From Nitrospina sp. (GTDB lineage Bacteria; Nitrospinota; Nitrospinia; Nitrospinales; JACRGP01), in assembly GCA_024648695.1 (NCBI GenBank), contig JACAVV010000044.1:1-34784 (forward strand): DNA of 34,784 nucleotides, given 5' to 3'. A model generated the notes under the pieces. That model was not told the origin of the DNA. It did no database searches and worked only from the letters and a program-made list of their open reading frames with translations. The position numbers and the translations under genes were made by a program. Numbering within the stretch: position 1 is the stretch's first letter; every line of letters starts with the position of its first letter. Positions 16,882 to 25,171 of the stretch are shown here, piece after piece.

Positions 16882-17150
16882 ATGAGAAAAAAATATTCAA
16901 GGGAACTGACAAGTAAAGAGCTTGCCCAAATTCCAGACGAGGATATCGACACTTCAGATATACCCGAATTAGATGACACGTTTTGGGATAAAGCTCGTAT
17001 TGTCATGCCAGAGGACAGGATGAAGTCCAAATCACTGCAAAATTTGATGCCGACATGGTCAATTGGTTCAAGAAACAGGGGAAAGGTTACCAAGTTCGCA
17101 TGAATGCTGTCTTACGTTCATTTTACGAATCCCAATGTGGGTTAAAATAA
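16882..17150 (+). pseudogene. brnA: Frameshifted BrnA antitoxin gene
   Basis: BrnA binds BrnT and represses the operon through its ribbon-helix-helix domain. The N-terminal half is intact (DEDIDTSDIPELDDTFWDKA, RIVMPEDRMK). Near 17025 one base is missing, so the open frame diverts and stops at 17101-17103 after 73 residues. Homology resumes in another frame: VQITAKFDADMVNWFKKQGK and GYQVRMNAVLRSFYESQ, ending TAA at 17148-17150. The lost part contains the DNA-binding helices. AAGGAAAG precedes the ATG, ten bases after the brnT stop. The first 73-residue frame may still be translated, but it should not work as an antitoxin. Confidence 0.87.
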
Positions 17151-17249
17151 CCCGAATTATAGATAAGAAGGGATAAATCCATAAAGTCGTTTAAATTAGT
17201 CAAAGAACTTATTGAGGACTCTAAATTGTGGACTTTCGGTCTCATTTAT

Positions 17250-17287
17250 CCCCCCCCCTTCATCCTATCCCGCTAGGGGGGAGGGAG
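17250..17287. repeat. Diverged relative of the palindromic intergenic repeat
   Basis: Nine C, then TTCATCCTATCCCGCTAGGG and GGGAGGG, form a C-run/G-run hairpin with the central TCCCGC element also seen in the copies at 2595 and 31442. It lies in the 225-base gap between brnA and the 3' end of etfD. Confidence 0.5.
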
Positions 17288-17375
17288 TGTTGCCTTAATT
17301 CAGATAAACTTACGGTCTGGCGTGGTTTGGATAGAGTCAATTGTTTGAAAAAACCAAGGCAACTATCTTTCTGCT

Positions 17376-19385
17376 TCACCCTCCCAATTCGGAAATATCC
17401 TTCACCTTTACCTGCCCTGACAAACCTTTTGCTTTCAAGCCGTCTTCCAGCATGAGCACGCAAAAGGGACAGGACACCGCGATGGTTTGCGGCCCGGATT
17501 GCAATAACTCGTCCAGACGGGCGTGACTCATCTTGCTTCCGGTTTGCTCTTCCAACAGGAAGCGGCCTCCCCCCGCCCCGCAACAGGTGCCGCGCTCACG
17601 ATTGTTTTCGGTTTCCTGTAAAGAATCCACCAAAGCAGAAGATGCCAGTTGTCTCGGTGCTTCGTAAATTTTATTGTGCCGTCCCAAATAGCAGGAATCG
17701 TGAAACACCACGGATTCCTCTGCCTGAGATACCACAGCCAGCTTTCCCTCCTTTTGCAAATGGGCGAGCAGTTCGGAATGATGCAGAACTTCCAGCTTCA
17801 AGCCAAAGTCGGGATATTCGTTGAGGAGCGAGTTGAAACAATGCGGACAATGGGTGACCACTTTTCGTATGCCGTTTTCTTTAAACGTTTCAACATTTTC
17901 CAGGGCCAGCATTTCGAATAAATATTCGTTGCCAAGCCTACGGGCCGGGTCTCCGGTGCATCCTTCCTTATCGCCCAAAATAGCGAAATCAACATTTGCT
18001 TTCTTAAAAAGCGCGACCACTGATTCCGTAACCGTTTTACCACGGTGGTCAAAGGATCCGTTACAGCCTACAAAATAAAGGTATTCCGACGGGTTTTGAG
18101 GATCCCATATTTTAATATCCTTACCTTGGGCCCAATCGGCGCGCGCGTCCCTGCCGAACCCCCAGGGATTGCTGTTGGTTTCCAGCGACTTGAATGCATT
18201 GTCCAGTTCCGCCGGGTAACGCGATTCGGTGAGGACCAGTCCGCGTCTCAAATCCACGACCTTGTTCACGTATTCAATCATGACCGGACATTCTTCCTCG
18301 CAAGCGCCGCAAGTGGTGCAGGACCACAAAGTTTCATCCTGAATGTGTTCTCCTAATAATGCTTTACCAGGAAAACCTTCCTGATCGGATGTCGGCAATC
18401 CTGGCGTTTCGGCATTGAGGTGATCTCGCAAGTCCATCGTCAGGGATTTTGGCGACAGGGGTTTACCGCTTTTCAAGGCGGGACAAAACACGTCGCAACG
18501 TCCGCATTCGGTGCAGGTATGCAGGTCCAGCAACTGTTTCCAGGTGAATTCGGTGGTTTGCGTGACGCCAAAAGATTCGGCGTTCTCGTCTTCAAAGTCG
18601 ATTCGGCGCAGTTGGTTACCTCGTCCGGTAACGTGCGACAAAAATACGTTGGGAATGGAGGTCAAAATGTGAAAATGTTTCGAGCGCGGGAGCAAAGTCA
18701 GAAAACAAAGAATGGTCAATACATGGATCCAATAGGCCGCATTATGAAAAAATTCGACCGCATCTTTCGACAAATGCACCAGTAATGAGGAATACAGCAA
18801 ATGTCCCAGGGGTGCCAACCAAAACGCAGTTTCCTTTTGCAAATACACATGAGCCGCTTCGAAGACCACATCGCTCGCCATGATCATCAGAATCAGGATC
18901 AAAATGACGATCCCTTCAGTCGATAAAGTCAGGCGCGAAGGTTTGAGGACCCATCGGCGATATAAACCATAACAGCAGGCCAGGGAAACCAGGGAGACAA
19001 AAATATCTTTGAGAACCGCATAACCTGTTTCCAGGGCGAACCCAAAAAAAGCGCCAAAATTCCAGGCGGGGAACCATCCGATGGCAAAAAACCAGCCGGC
19101 TCGGAGAAGAAGCACACAAAATCCCCAAAAAATAAGGGCATGCATCCAGCCCGCTGATGAATCTTTAAACATTTTGGACTGTCCGAAGGCCACTTTTAAG
19201 GTGTGTCCAATCCGGTCCCCGATGCGATCGAATCGATTGTCGGGCTTACCCTTCAATAATTGACGCATTTTGGGAAGCAGAGCCAAAGCGAAAACGGACA
19301 GAAATCCCAGGAACACAATCGACAAAACCCAGGGTTGCCAATCGGCCCTTACCCAGGCGGTGGCACGGTTCAGTGAAGACTCCAT
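17376..19385 (-). CDS. etfD: EtfD-type membrane iron-sulfur oxidoreductase (electron-transferring flavoprotein:quinone)
   Basis: A 669-residue fusion. Residues 1-240 hold five or six membrane helices of a NarI/DsrM-like cytochrome b type. Next comes a dicluster 4Fe-4S domain (HTCTECGRCDVFCPA and WSCTTCGACEEECPV). The C-terminus has two CCG domains (VTHCPHCFNSL; CYLGRHN, GTCCGAGGGRF, VSCPFCVLML), as in heterodisulfide reductase HdrD and glycolate oxidase GlcF. This order is that of EtfD (FadF), which takes electrons from ETF into the quinone pool during acyl-CoA or amino acid oxidation. etfA and etfB are not in the window. The alternative is an Hdr-like enzyme for another donor. The gene is alone on its strand here. 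Confidence 0.82.
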   Translation of the reverse strand: MESSLNRATAWVRADWQPWVLSIVFLGFLSVFALALLPKMRQLLKGKPDNRFDRIGDRIGHTLKVAFGQSKMFKDSSAGWMHALIFWGFCVLLLRAGWFFAIGWFPAWNFGAFFGFALETGYAVLKDIFVSLVSLACCYGLYRRWVLKPSRLTLSTEGIVILILILMIMASDVVFEAAHVYLQKETAFWLAPLGHLLYSSLLVHLSKDAVEFFHNAAYWIHVLTILCFLTLLPRSKHFHILTSIPNVFLSHVTGRGNQLRRIDFEDENAESFGVTQTTEFTWKQLLDLHTCTECGRCDVFCPALKSGKPLSPKSLTMDLRDHLNAETPGLPTSDQEGFPGKALLGEHIQDETLWSCTTCGACEEECPVMIEYVNKVVDLRRGLVLTESRYPAELDNAFKSLETNSNPWGFGRDARADWAQGKDIKIWDPQNPSEYLYFVGCNGSFDHRGKTVTESVVALFKKANVDFAILGDKEGCTGDPARRLGNEYLFEMLALENVETFKENGIRKVVTHCPHCFNSLLNEYPDFGLKLEVLHHSELLAHLQKEGKLAVVSQAEESVVFHDSCYLGRHNKIYEAPRQLASSALVDSLQETENNRERGTCCGAGGGRFLLEEQTGSKMSHARLDELLQSGPQTIAVSCPFCVLMLEDGLKAKGLSGQVKVKDISELGG

Positions 19386-19677
19386 AGATCAACCGTAAAA
19401 AAAATCAGGTTTAATATTCGCATCCTGCTTGGAAAAAGCTGTGAAACGGTTCATTTTCGAAATAAAATGGCATAGTGCCGTTTTGAAAGATTCATTTCAA
19501 GTTCTAATAAAACCTCGCCCTAAAAATTTCGCAAAATTCCCGTCACAGAAAACAGGAAGAAAAAGGGGAAAACCTTTGGAATTAAAATGGCGCTTTGATA
19601 TAATAAACTCAAAGAAAATCAAAGTATTAAGTTTTGCCCCTTCACTTTTCATTCATTCTATTAAACTGGGAAACACC

Positions 19678-20601
19678 TTGAACACCAAAAAAACCGGAAA
19701 AAGAATATTTCTTGGGCTGGTACCGGGACTGATTTTGGGTCTTTTCGTAACCAGTGCGTCTGCCCAGGAAACACGGGACAACGAAAGTTATGTCAAACAA
19801 CAGGCGGAAGTCGATGCCCCGGAAATGATGTTTCAGCGTGGACAGGAAGTCAATAATCCGAATCTGAGAAATTTCAATCCGCACATGAGTGGTGAAATCA
19901 ACGAGCCGCACCCGTTCCCGGATTATATGAAACGTTTCATCAAAGACGGCAAATTCCCGCAATATTACAGGGAGTTATTACTCGTCCCGCCTGTGGATAA
20001 GGTGCAAAGCAAAGTTTTCGACGCAGACGAGATTCGAAAAGTGAGGCGAATCGGTGTGCTGGATTTTGAAAACAAAACCAACTCAAACCTGCATAATCCC
20101 GGCGGCATCATGGCCAAACAGATTTATAAGGAACTGCAGGCGGTGAATGAATATGCCGTGATTTCTCCTTCTAAAATGCAGGAGATGGCGTTTCGATTGA
20201 AAATCATCAAAACTCCCGGCAGGGAGTACCAAAAGTTCAATCAAAAGCAGAGCGACGAAATAAACTCGATGTTAGCCAGTAAGTTGCCCTTTTCCGAAGA
20301 TCAAATGGACGCCGTGATGATCGGGGCCGTGACCAAATACGTCAGTGAATACAAGGACCGGCGGGGGGAGATGCAAAAAAGCATGTCTCCAGGTATCGAG
20401 TTTGGCGCTTTTTTGGTTAGCACCAAAACGGGCAAGATATTATGGGGTTCCCGCTATGTAGGAAGCCAGTCTTACGGTCTGCCCAGTTTTTTCAAACCCA
20501 AGCACCGGTCTTACCGATGGATGGATAAAGAAGAAGTTTCACGTATCGCCATGAAAAAAGTTGTCGAAACCCTGAAGACAACCCGTGGCGGCACAAAGTA
20601 A
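19678..20601 (+). CDS. Exported CsgG/LpoB-like protein of unknown role
   Basis: The open frame begins at TTG 19429, but I prefer TTG 19678 because it opens a clear signal peptide (NTKKTGKRIFLGLVPGLILG, then LFVTSASAQE). The mature part starts with an acidic, Asn-rich region. From about residue 120 of the mature frame it has RRIGVLDFENKTNSNLHNPG, then AKQIYKELQAVNEYAVISPS, which is the usual opening of CsgG/LpoB/TolB-N folds that act on envelope assembly. LLVSTKTGKILW-like wording appears near the end as FLVSTKTGKILWGSRYVGS. It has no lipobox. It is followed after 17 bases by the HmuY-like gene, so both form an operon. Function cannot be assigned beyond the fold. Confidence 0.6.
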   Translation: MNTKKTGKRIFLGLVPGLILGLFVTSASAQETRDNESYVKQQAEVDAPEMMFQRGQEVNNPNLRNFNPHMSGEINEPHPFPDYMKRFIKDGKFPQYYRELLLVPPVDKVQSKVFDADEIRKVRRIGVLDFENKTNSNLHNPGGIMAKQIYKELQAVNEYAVISPSKMQEMAFRLKIIKTPGREYQKFNQKQSDEINSMLASKLPFSEDQMDAVMIGAVTKYVSEYKDRRGEMQKSMSPGIEFGAFLVSTKTGKILWGSRYVGSQSYGLPSFFKPKHRSYRWMDKEEVSRIAMKKVVETLKTTRGGTK

Positions 20602-20618
20602 GAATTTAGAGGTTAAAG

Positions 20619-21401
20619 ATGAATACCACTCCCGATACCATGTCCAAATTGAGTCCCGAAGAACAGGAAACGCAAAAAAAGAAAAAATTCTGGAGGAACC
20701 TGTTTGGTCTCAATCTTGCGCTCTCTGTCATATTAATAGGCTTATTTTGGTTACCAGTAAAAGTCCAGCAAATGGACACCTTCATGAGTTCTTCCAGTAT
20801 TAATTTGCCTGGAGAAGGCAAGATAAAAAATGAAACGGGCGCAACCGAAGAACCGCAACAAGAGACAAATTTTTTACCCGCCAAATTGTTCACCGTAAAT
20901 GCCTCCTCGGAAGAGAACTGGACCTATTTCGATTTATCCAGGAATTCAGAAGTGAAAATCCACGACCCCTCATCCCTTGAATGGGATCTCGCATTTCGAA
21001 GGGGGAAAGTGATTTCCAATGGAGGTGCTACCAATAAGTTTGGATCGGCCGGATTGATTGACCTCGGTGAGATTCCCTTTGATTCCGTTGCGGAAGTGCC
21101 TCAGGAAAAATATGTGGAAGATGCCGCAACGAGGACCGATACGGAGAATCCGGTTCTGCTGAAATGGTATAAATACAATTACCTCACGCACAAATTGACG
21201 GCAAAGAAAAATGTGTATGCACTGAGAACCGCCAATAACAAGTTCGCCAAAATCCAGTTCACAAACTTTTATTGTGACAATGACGAACCGGGGTGTATCC
21301 AGATCAAATACGTGTATCAGGACAACGGATCCAATAATTTCATTAAACCCCGCCCCTCCTGGGAATCCGCTGTCGTAAAAACTGAGACACAAAAATTTTG
21401 A
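20619..21401 (+). CDS. Membrane-anchored HmuY-like protein
   Basis: A 260-residue protein with a charged N-terminus, one membrane helix (residues about 28-46, LFGLNLALSVILIGLFWLPV) and a periplasmic domain. That domain resembles HmuY: WTYFDLSRNSEVKIHDPSSL, then EWDLAFRRGKVISNGGATN, and near the end VYALRTANNKFAKIQFTNFY. HmuY of Porphyromonas binds haem as a secreted protein, while many distant relatives have unknown ligands. The His pair used for haem in HmuY cannot be confirmed here. A disulfide could form between the two cysteines in YCDNDEPGC. The start has AGAGG nine bases upstream. It is in an operon with the CsgG-like gene. Confidence 0.65.
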   Translation: MNTTPDTMSKLSPEEQETQKKKKFWRNLFGLNLALSVILIGLFWLPVKVQQMDTFMSSSSINLPGEGKIKNETGATEEPQQETNFLPAKLFTVNASSEENWTYFDLSRNSEVKIHDPSSLEWDLAFRRGKVISNGGATNKFGSAGLIDLGEIPFDSVAEVPQEKYVEDAATRTDTENPVLLKWYKYNYLTHKLTAKKNVYALRTANNKFAKIQFTNFYCDNDEPGCIQIKYVYQDNGSNNFIKPRPSWESAVVKTETQKF

Positions 21402-21599
21402 TTTGACTCGGACAACGTTTGCGTTTAAAACAACGACACCCCACAATCCTTTCTTTACAGCATTCGCGGGTGAAACGATTCGGGAAATTCTGGTGGCTCC
21501 ATCGGGCATTCCACAGTTTTCTGTAAAAATTTTGAAATAAAAGGCAGAACTTTATCGATTCTGCTTCAGTATATAATTAAATATTCAGGAGTTTGCTAC

Positions 21600-22178
21600 A
21601 TGTCCAATTTAAAAGGAATTCTTTTCAACCAGTTTGCCAATGAAGGCCTGTCCCTTCTGGTGAAAGAGATGCAAAGCAAATACAAACCGAAAAAGGGCAG
21701 ACGCTTCAACCACAACAACATCACCTATGAAATTGGTCGGCCCACTCTGAAAGAGGACCACCTGCAATTCGAGCTGAGTTCCAAAATTCCCCAGGACGAA
21801 ATTCTGAACCAAAAGGAAATGACCAGCTATTTCAATGATATCAAAAAGATTCTTTCCAAAGAAAAAGACCCGCCGCTGTCTGTTGAAATGGAAAATATCG
21901 TGTGGGATTCCAAGAAAGATAGGGAAAAAGAGCGAGATTACGTGAAGGTAATCTACAGTTACCCCCTAGACGATTTGTATGACAATAAAGAGGTCATGAA
22001 GCGATACGAATCCATTAATGCAGGGGGGAAAGAAAAAAAGGATCTGCCAGAAGTTCCATCGGTTTACACCACTCCGGGCAAACTGGTGCTGACACTGATC
22101 CGCGAAAATATGCAGGGATTTGCACGGGAACACGTTAATACCCTGATTCAGGCCAATAAAAAAGTTCGGGATAAATAG
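21600..22178 (+). CDS. Soluble protein of unknown function (192 aa)
   Basis: I do not recognise a family. The protein is hydrophilic, rich in Lys and Glu, without signal peptide or membrane segment, so probably cytoplasmic or a membrane-peripheral partner. A lysine-rich segment (KYKPKKGRRF) follows the first helix. AGGAG nine bases upstream of ATG is a good ribosome binding site, and TATAAT at 21572-21577 is a likely -10 box with a weak -35. The tiny membrane-protein gene begins four bases after the stop, and DUF420 follows, so all three should be one transcript. Confidence 0.75.
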   Translation: MSNLKGILFNQFANEGLSLLVKEMQSKYKPKKGRRFNHNNITYEIGRPTLKEDHLQFELSSKIPQDEILNQKEMTSYFNDIKKILSKEKDPPLSVEMENIVWDSKKDREKERDYVKVIYSYPLDDLYDNKEVMKRYESINAGGKEKKDLPEVPSVYTTPGKLVLTLIRENMQGFAREHVNTLIQANKKVRDK

Positions 22179-22182
22179 TCCA

Positions 22183-22356
22183 ATGGAACCCTGGAAATAC
22201 TTTATGGGCCGTTCCCTGCAATTGGCCGGTCTTGTGACCATCACCTTTGTTGTATTTTTATTTTTTACCCAGATGAAAATGGGCGACCTGCTGTACCTGT
22301 CTCTGGCTGGGGCCGCTAGTTTTTATGGGGGAACCTGGTTACTCGGCCAGGGTTAA
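22183..22356 (+). CDS. Small two-helix membrane protein (57 aa)
   Basis: An ORF too short for most gene finders: MEPWKYFMGRSLQLAGLVTI, then TFVVFLFFTQMKMGDLLYLS, then LAGAASFYGGTWLLGQG. It has two hydrophobic helices with a short Lys-Met-Gly-Asp turn. It begins four bases after the stop of the 192-aa gene and ends 17 bases before DUF420, so its place in an operon supports it. I do not recognise the family. Function is unknown; the shape suits an assembly factor or a small subunit of a membrane complex. Confidence 0.75.
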   Translation: MEPWKYFMGRSLQLAGLVTITFVVFLFFTQMKMGDLLYLSLAGAASFYGGTWLLGQG

Positions 22357-22373
22357 GTCAAAACATAGAAAAC

Positions 22374-23087
22374 ATGAAAGAACTTCTCGCAAAACCCGGA
22401 TTTCTAGCCGATGCTTCCACCTTGGGAGCTGATGTCAGTTATTCCTTAGCCGTTATTTTTACTGGACTTTTCCTGGCTTCCTGGAGATTGGCCAAGAAAG
22501 GGCTTGGGACCGAGCATCACCGCCTCATTTTCATTTCCATGGTGTCCATGGTCGTCTATTTTGTGGCTTATTATTGGGCGCGCCAATTAGGTGTTTTGGC
22601 TTTGGAAGGCAAAGAAGGCTTTGGAGGTCCTGAATCCACTTATAACAATGTTTTTATACCCATACTGTCCACGCATCTGGTTTTGGTGGTTATTGGGCTT
22701 ATTTTAACAATATATATGATAATACAGGGGTTTCGGGCCAGCATCAAAACCAACGGGGAATATACTTTAAAGGAAGGCCCCCTGAATGTGAAGCCAGGGC
22801 GCTTCAAAAGAGTGTATTTGACCTTGTTAGGCCTGTGGGGAGCTAATCAGATACTATTAACGTTTGTGCGGGATAAATCAGCCGCCGCAAGCCTGGCCTG
22901 GGCGCTCATATTTGCAACCATTGCCGTGGTGGTGAGTCTGGAAAAACTGATAGAAAACCGATTGCCGGATGTGGCTCACCGGCATCGGGTATTGGGGCGG
23001 GGTACCATGATCATTTATTGTTTGATCCTGGTAACCAGTACGCTGACTTATTTGATGCTTTACGTCATCTACCCGGTGAAAACCTGA
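22374..23087 (+). CDS. DUF420 membrane protein
   Basis: A 237-residue protein with about five to six membrane helices. Histidines lie at the family positions: TEHHRLIFISMV, FIPILSTHLVLVVIGLILTI and HRHRVLGRG. DUF420 (YozB) proteins are found next to cytochrome oxidase or haem genes, and in Bacillus a relative (CtaM) is required for assembly of an aa3-type oxidase; that is the best guess for its role. No oxidase subunits are in the window. It is longer than the usual 140-190 residues because of an extra N-terminal helix and the loop ALEGKEGFGGPESTYN. It closes the operon begun by the 192-aa gene. Confidence 0.78.
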   Translation: MKELLAKPGFLADASTLGADVSYSLAVIFTGLFLASWRLAKKGLGTEHHRLIFISMVSMVVYFVAYYWARQLGVLALEGKEGFGGPESTYNNVFIPILSTHLVLVVIGLILTIYMIIQGFRASIKTNGEYTLKEGPLNVKPGRFKRVYLTLLGLWGANQILLTFVRDKSAAASLAWALIFATIAVVVSLEKLIENRLPDVAHRHRVLGRGTMIIYCLILVTSTLTYLMLYVIYPVKT

Positions 23088-23199
23088 AAATTCCGGGAAA
23101 ATTGATTTTAAATAAAGCTGAAGCCAAACGGGAAAAACTTTTGCGAAAAAAGGGTTTTACCCTTGACACATTTGAAATGCCTGTGTTAAATTCCGCATT

Positions 23200-23307
23200 C
23201 TATATGACTTCAAAATACATGAGTAACAAGTAGAGGGCAGTTAAACCATTAACTCCCATACCAATTAAGACAATAGTATCGAAAATTTTTCCATCTTTGC
23301 TTGCCAT
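23200..23307 (-). CDS. Single-helix micro-protein (35 aa)
   Basis: MASKDGKIFDTIVLIGMGVN, then GLTALYLLLMYFEVI. It is a short charged start followed by one membrane helix. The start has an excellent ribosome binding site: AAGGAG six bases upstream of ATG on the minus strand. It lies convergent to DUF420 and divergent from the 34-aa ORF, with about 125 AT-rich bases between the two starts. I recognise no family. Codon-level evidence is weak because of its size, so the ribosome binding site is the main argument. Confidence 0.55.
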   Translation of the reverse strand: MASKDGKIFDTIVLIGMGVNGLTALYLLLMYFEVI

Positions 23308-23432
23308 GTTTTCTCCTTGTAAAGGTTGATTGAGCAGAGATTTAATAATGACATTCAAATATTAAAACTGTCAAGAGCAAAACTAAATTTAACATTATTA
23401 TTACTCAAACATTTTAAAGGGACACGATTCAT

Positions 23433-23537
23433 ATGGATTTAGAAGAATTAAAAAAGAAAGCGGGACCTTGGATTTACGGCCTTACGGTATTCTTCAGTCT
23501 GTGGTTTTTCTACTGGTTTGCGTCTGTTTGGCGATAA
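23433..23537 (+). CDS. Single-helix micro-protein (34 aa)
   Basis: MDLEELKKKAGPWIYGLTVF, then FSLWFFYWFASVWR. A charged amphipathic start is followed by an aromatic-rich membrane helix ending in Trp-Arg, as in small subunits of respiratory complexes. AAAGGG lies 11 bases before ATG. The next gene, also a small membrane protein, begins 73 bases later on the same strand and ends in a terminator, so these two probably form one short transcript. Confidence 0.55.
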   Translation: MDLEELKKKAGPWIYGLTVFFSLWFFYWFASVWR

Positions 23538-23570
23538 AAACAGTGACCGTTAAAAAACAGTGACCGTTAA
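23537..23570 (+). repeat. Tandem 17-base duplication
   Basis: AAAACAGTGACCGTTA occurs at 23537-23552 and again at 23554-23569, a period of 17 bases. It begins at the stop codon of the 34-aa ORF and lies in the leader of the 63-aa gene. Confidence 0.85.
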
Positions 23571-23610
23571 AAGTATCGAAAAAAATAAAATAAGCAAGGA
23601 GAACAGTTAA

Positions 23611-23802
23611 ATGCAAGACCAAATCATTGAAGATGAAAAGCCGCGACGGTTTATAACCGTGAAGTCCATCACCTTTTTTATCCTCGCATCTCTCGTTTGT
23701 TTTGCCTACTACTTCTTCATCAACTGGGGATTGATGAAAGTTCAAGGCCTGGATTTCTTCTATCTCTGGAGTTCCGGTGAAGGCGGCGGTGGCGGTCATT
23801 AA
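23611..23802 (+). CDS. Small membrane protein with a glycine-rich tail (63 aa)
   Basis: MQDQIIEDEKPRRFITVKSI, then TFFILASLVCFAYYFFINWG, then LMKVQGLDFFYLWSSGEGGG and GGH. It has a charged N-terminus, one clear membrane helix, an aromatic segment and a Gly-rich end with a final His. AAGGAG ten bases before ATG is a strong ribosome binding site, and a strong terminator follows 35 bases after the stop. I do not recognise a family. Its company with DUF420 and two other one- or two-helix proteins suggests a role as subunit or assembly factor of a membrane complex. Confidence 0.72.
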   Translation: MQDQIIEDEKPRRFITVKSITFFILASLVCFAYYFFINWGLMKVQGLDFFYLWSSGEGGGGGH

Positions 23803-23836
23803 TTCTTGATTCCACCCGTTTTCAAAAAAATATCAA

Positions 23837-23873
23837 TGGCAAGCCCGTAACCCGGGCTTGCCATTTTTTTTTT
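23837..23873 (+). terminator. Intrinsic terminator after the small membrane-protein genes
   Basis: TGGCAAGCCCG (23837-23847) pairs with CGGGCTTGCCA (23853-23863) around a short loop and is followed by ten T. Confidence 0.95.
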
Positions 23874-23911
23874 GCCTTTGTCTTTAATTTGCCCGACCCT
23901 TGAGGTTTGAA

Positions 23912-25171
23912 ATGCCTGAGGAAAGTTATTCAGAATCCAATACCCTCCTGGCCCAGGAGTATCAAGTTCTCCACAAAGTGGCACAGGCTCTGCAAGGTTC
24001 CGATGGAATTCAAACAATGCTACAGCATGTCCTTGGCGCTATCACAAGTTTCGAGGACCTGAAAGTCGAAAACAAAGCGGGTATTTTTTTAGTCGATACT
24101 GAAAAGCGGGTACTCAGGCTCTTCGCAACTTTTGGTAAATTTTCCGGTGAATTCCTGGAAAAAGAAAAGGAAGTGCCATTTGGGGATTGTTTATGTGGCA
24201 GAGTGGCGTTGTCTGGAGACCTCATAATGAGTGAAAGTTGTTTTACCGATCCGCGCCACGAAAGAGCGTTTACAGACATGACGGCACATGGCCATTACAT
24301 CGTTCCTCTAAAGTCCCATGAGGAATTGATTGGGGTCATGTTCCTGTACACCAACACTCAGCCAAGGTGGTACCGGCACAGCCAGGAGGTTTTGCTGTCG
24401 ATTGGCGCCCTGATCGCAGACACCATCAAGCGCAAACAACTGGACGAAGAGTTAGACCAATACCGCCATCATTTGGAAGAGCTTGTCGATAACAGAACGG
24501 CGGAATTGAGCCTGGCCAAGGAACAGTTTCAAAAGCTCAGCCACCAGATTCAAACCATTCGCGAAGAGGAAAAAGCGCGGTTGTCCAGGGAAGTGCACGA
24601 CGAACTGGGCCAGTCCCTCACCGCATTGAAAATCGATTTGCAATTTACGGATAAAAAACTGGAACCGGATCATGAACTTAAGGGGCAGATTACCGAAATG
24701 ATTCAGCTGGTGGACAATACGATCAAGTCGGTACAACGGATCTCCATGGAACTGCGTCCCCCTATCCTGGATGCGTTTGGCTTATACGACGCGATAACCT
24801 GGCAGGTGGAGGAATATGAAAAACGGATGCCCGTCCAATTCCATTTACACCTGCCGGATGTTCCGGTGGAACTGGAAAAAGATTTACAAACCGCTCTTTT
24901 CAGGATTTTTCAGGAGTCGGTCACCAATATCGTGCGTCATGCGCAGGCAGAAAACGTTTTTGTGGAGTTTAGAGATGAAGAATCCGCTTTTGTTATGACC
25001 GTCAGGGATGACGGAATTGGAATATCCCGGGAAGCTATCACCCATCCGGATTCACTGGGTCTCATTGGAATTCAGGAGCGGGTTTTACACTGGAAAGGCC
25101 GAATAAGTTTTGAAAGGCTAAACCCGCAAGGCACCCGCGTGACGGTACGACTGGAGAAAGAAAATCTGTGA
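23912..25171 (+). CDS. GAF-domain histidine kinase of the NarX/HisKA_3 type
   Basis: 419 residues from ATG 23912, chosen over TTG 23900 because GAGG lies just upstream. No membrane segment is present, so it is a cytoplasmic sensor. A GAF domain fills about residues 15-175 and contains a cysteine-rich motif, FGDCLCGRVALSGDLIMSES, then C (Cys93, Cys95, Cys110), and HGHYIVPL. A coiled coil leads to the HisKA_3 domain with REVHDELGQSLTALKIDL, His229 being the likely phosphorylation site. The ATPase has FRIFQESVTNIVRHAQA (N box) and VRDDGIGI (G box). The signal is unknown; the cysteines could hold a cofactor or sense redox state. Its stop overlaps the GTG of the regulator gene by four bases, which marks a two-component pair. 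Confidence 0.92.
   Translation: MPEESYSESNTLLAQEYQVLHKVAQALQGSDGIQTMLQHVLGAITSFEDLKVENKAGIFLVDTEKRVLRLFATFGKFSGEFLEKEKEVPFGDCLCGRVALSGDLIMSESCFTDPRHERAFTDMTAHGHYIVPLKSHEELIGVMFLYTNTQPRWYRHSQEVLLSIGALIADTIKRKQLDEELDQYRHHLEELVDNRTAELSLAKEQFQKLSHQIQTIREEEKARLSREVHDELGQSLTALKIDLQFTDKKLEPDHELKGQITEMIQLVDNTIKSVQRISMELRPPILDAFGLYDAITWQVEEYEKRMPVQFHLHLPDVPVELEKDLQTALFRIFQESVTNIVRHAQAENVFVEFRDEESAFVMTVRDDGIGISREAITHPDSLGLIGIQERVLHWKGRISFERLNPQGTRVTVRLEKENL

Noticed and set aside
23018-23233. 71-codon frame overlapping the end of DUF420
   Set aside because: It starts inside DUF420 in another frame, has no ribosome binding site and is antisense to the better-supported 35-aa gene.
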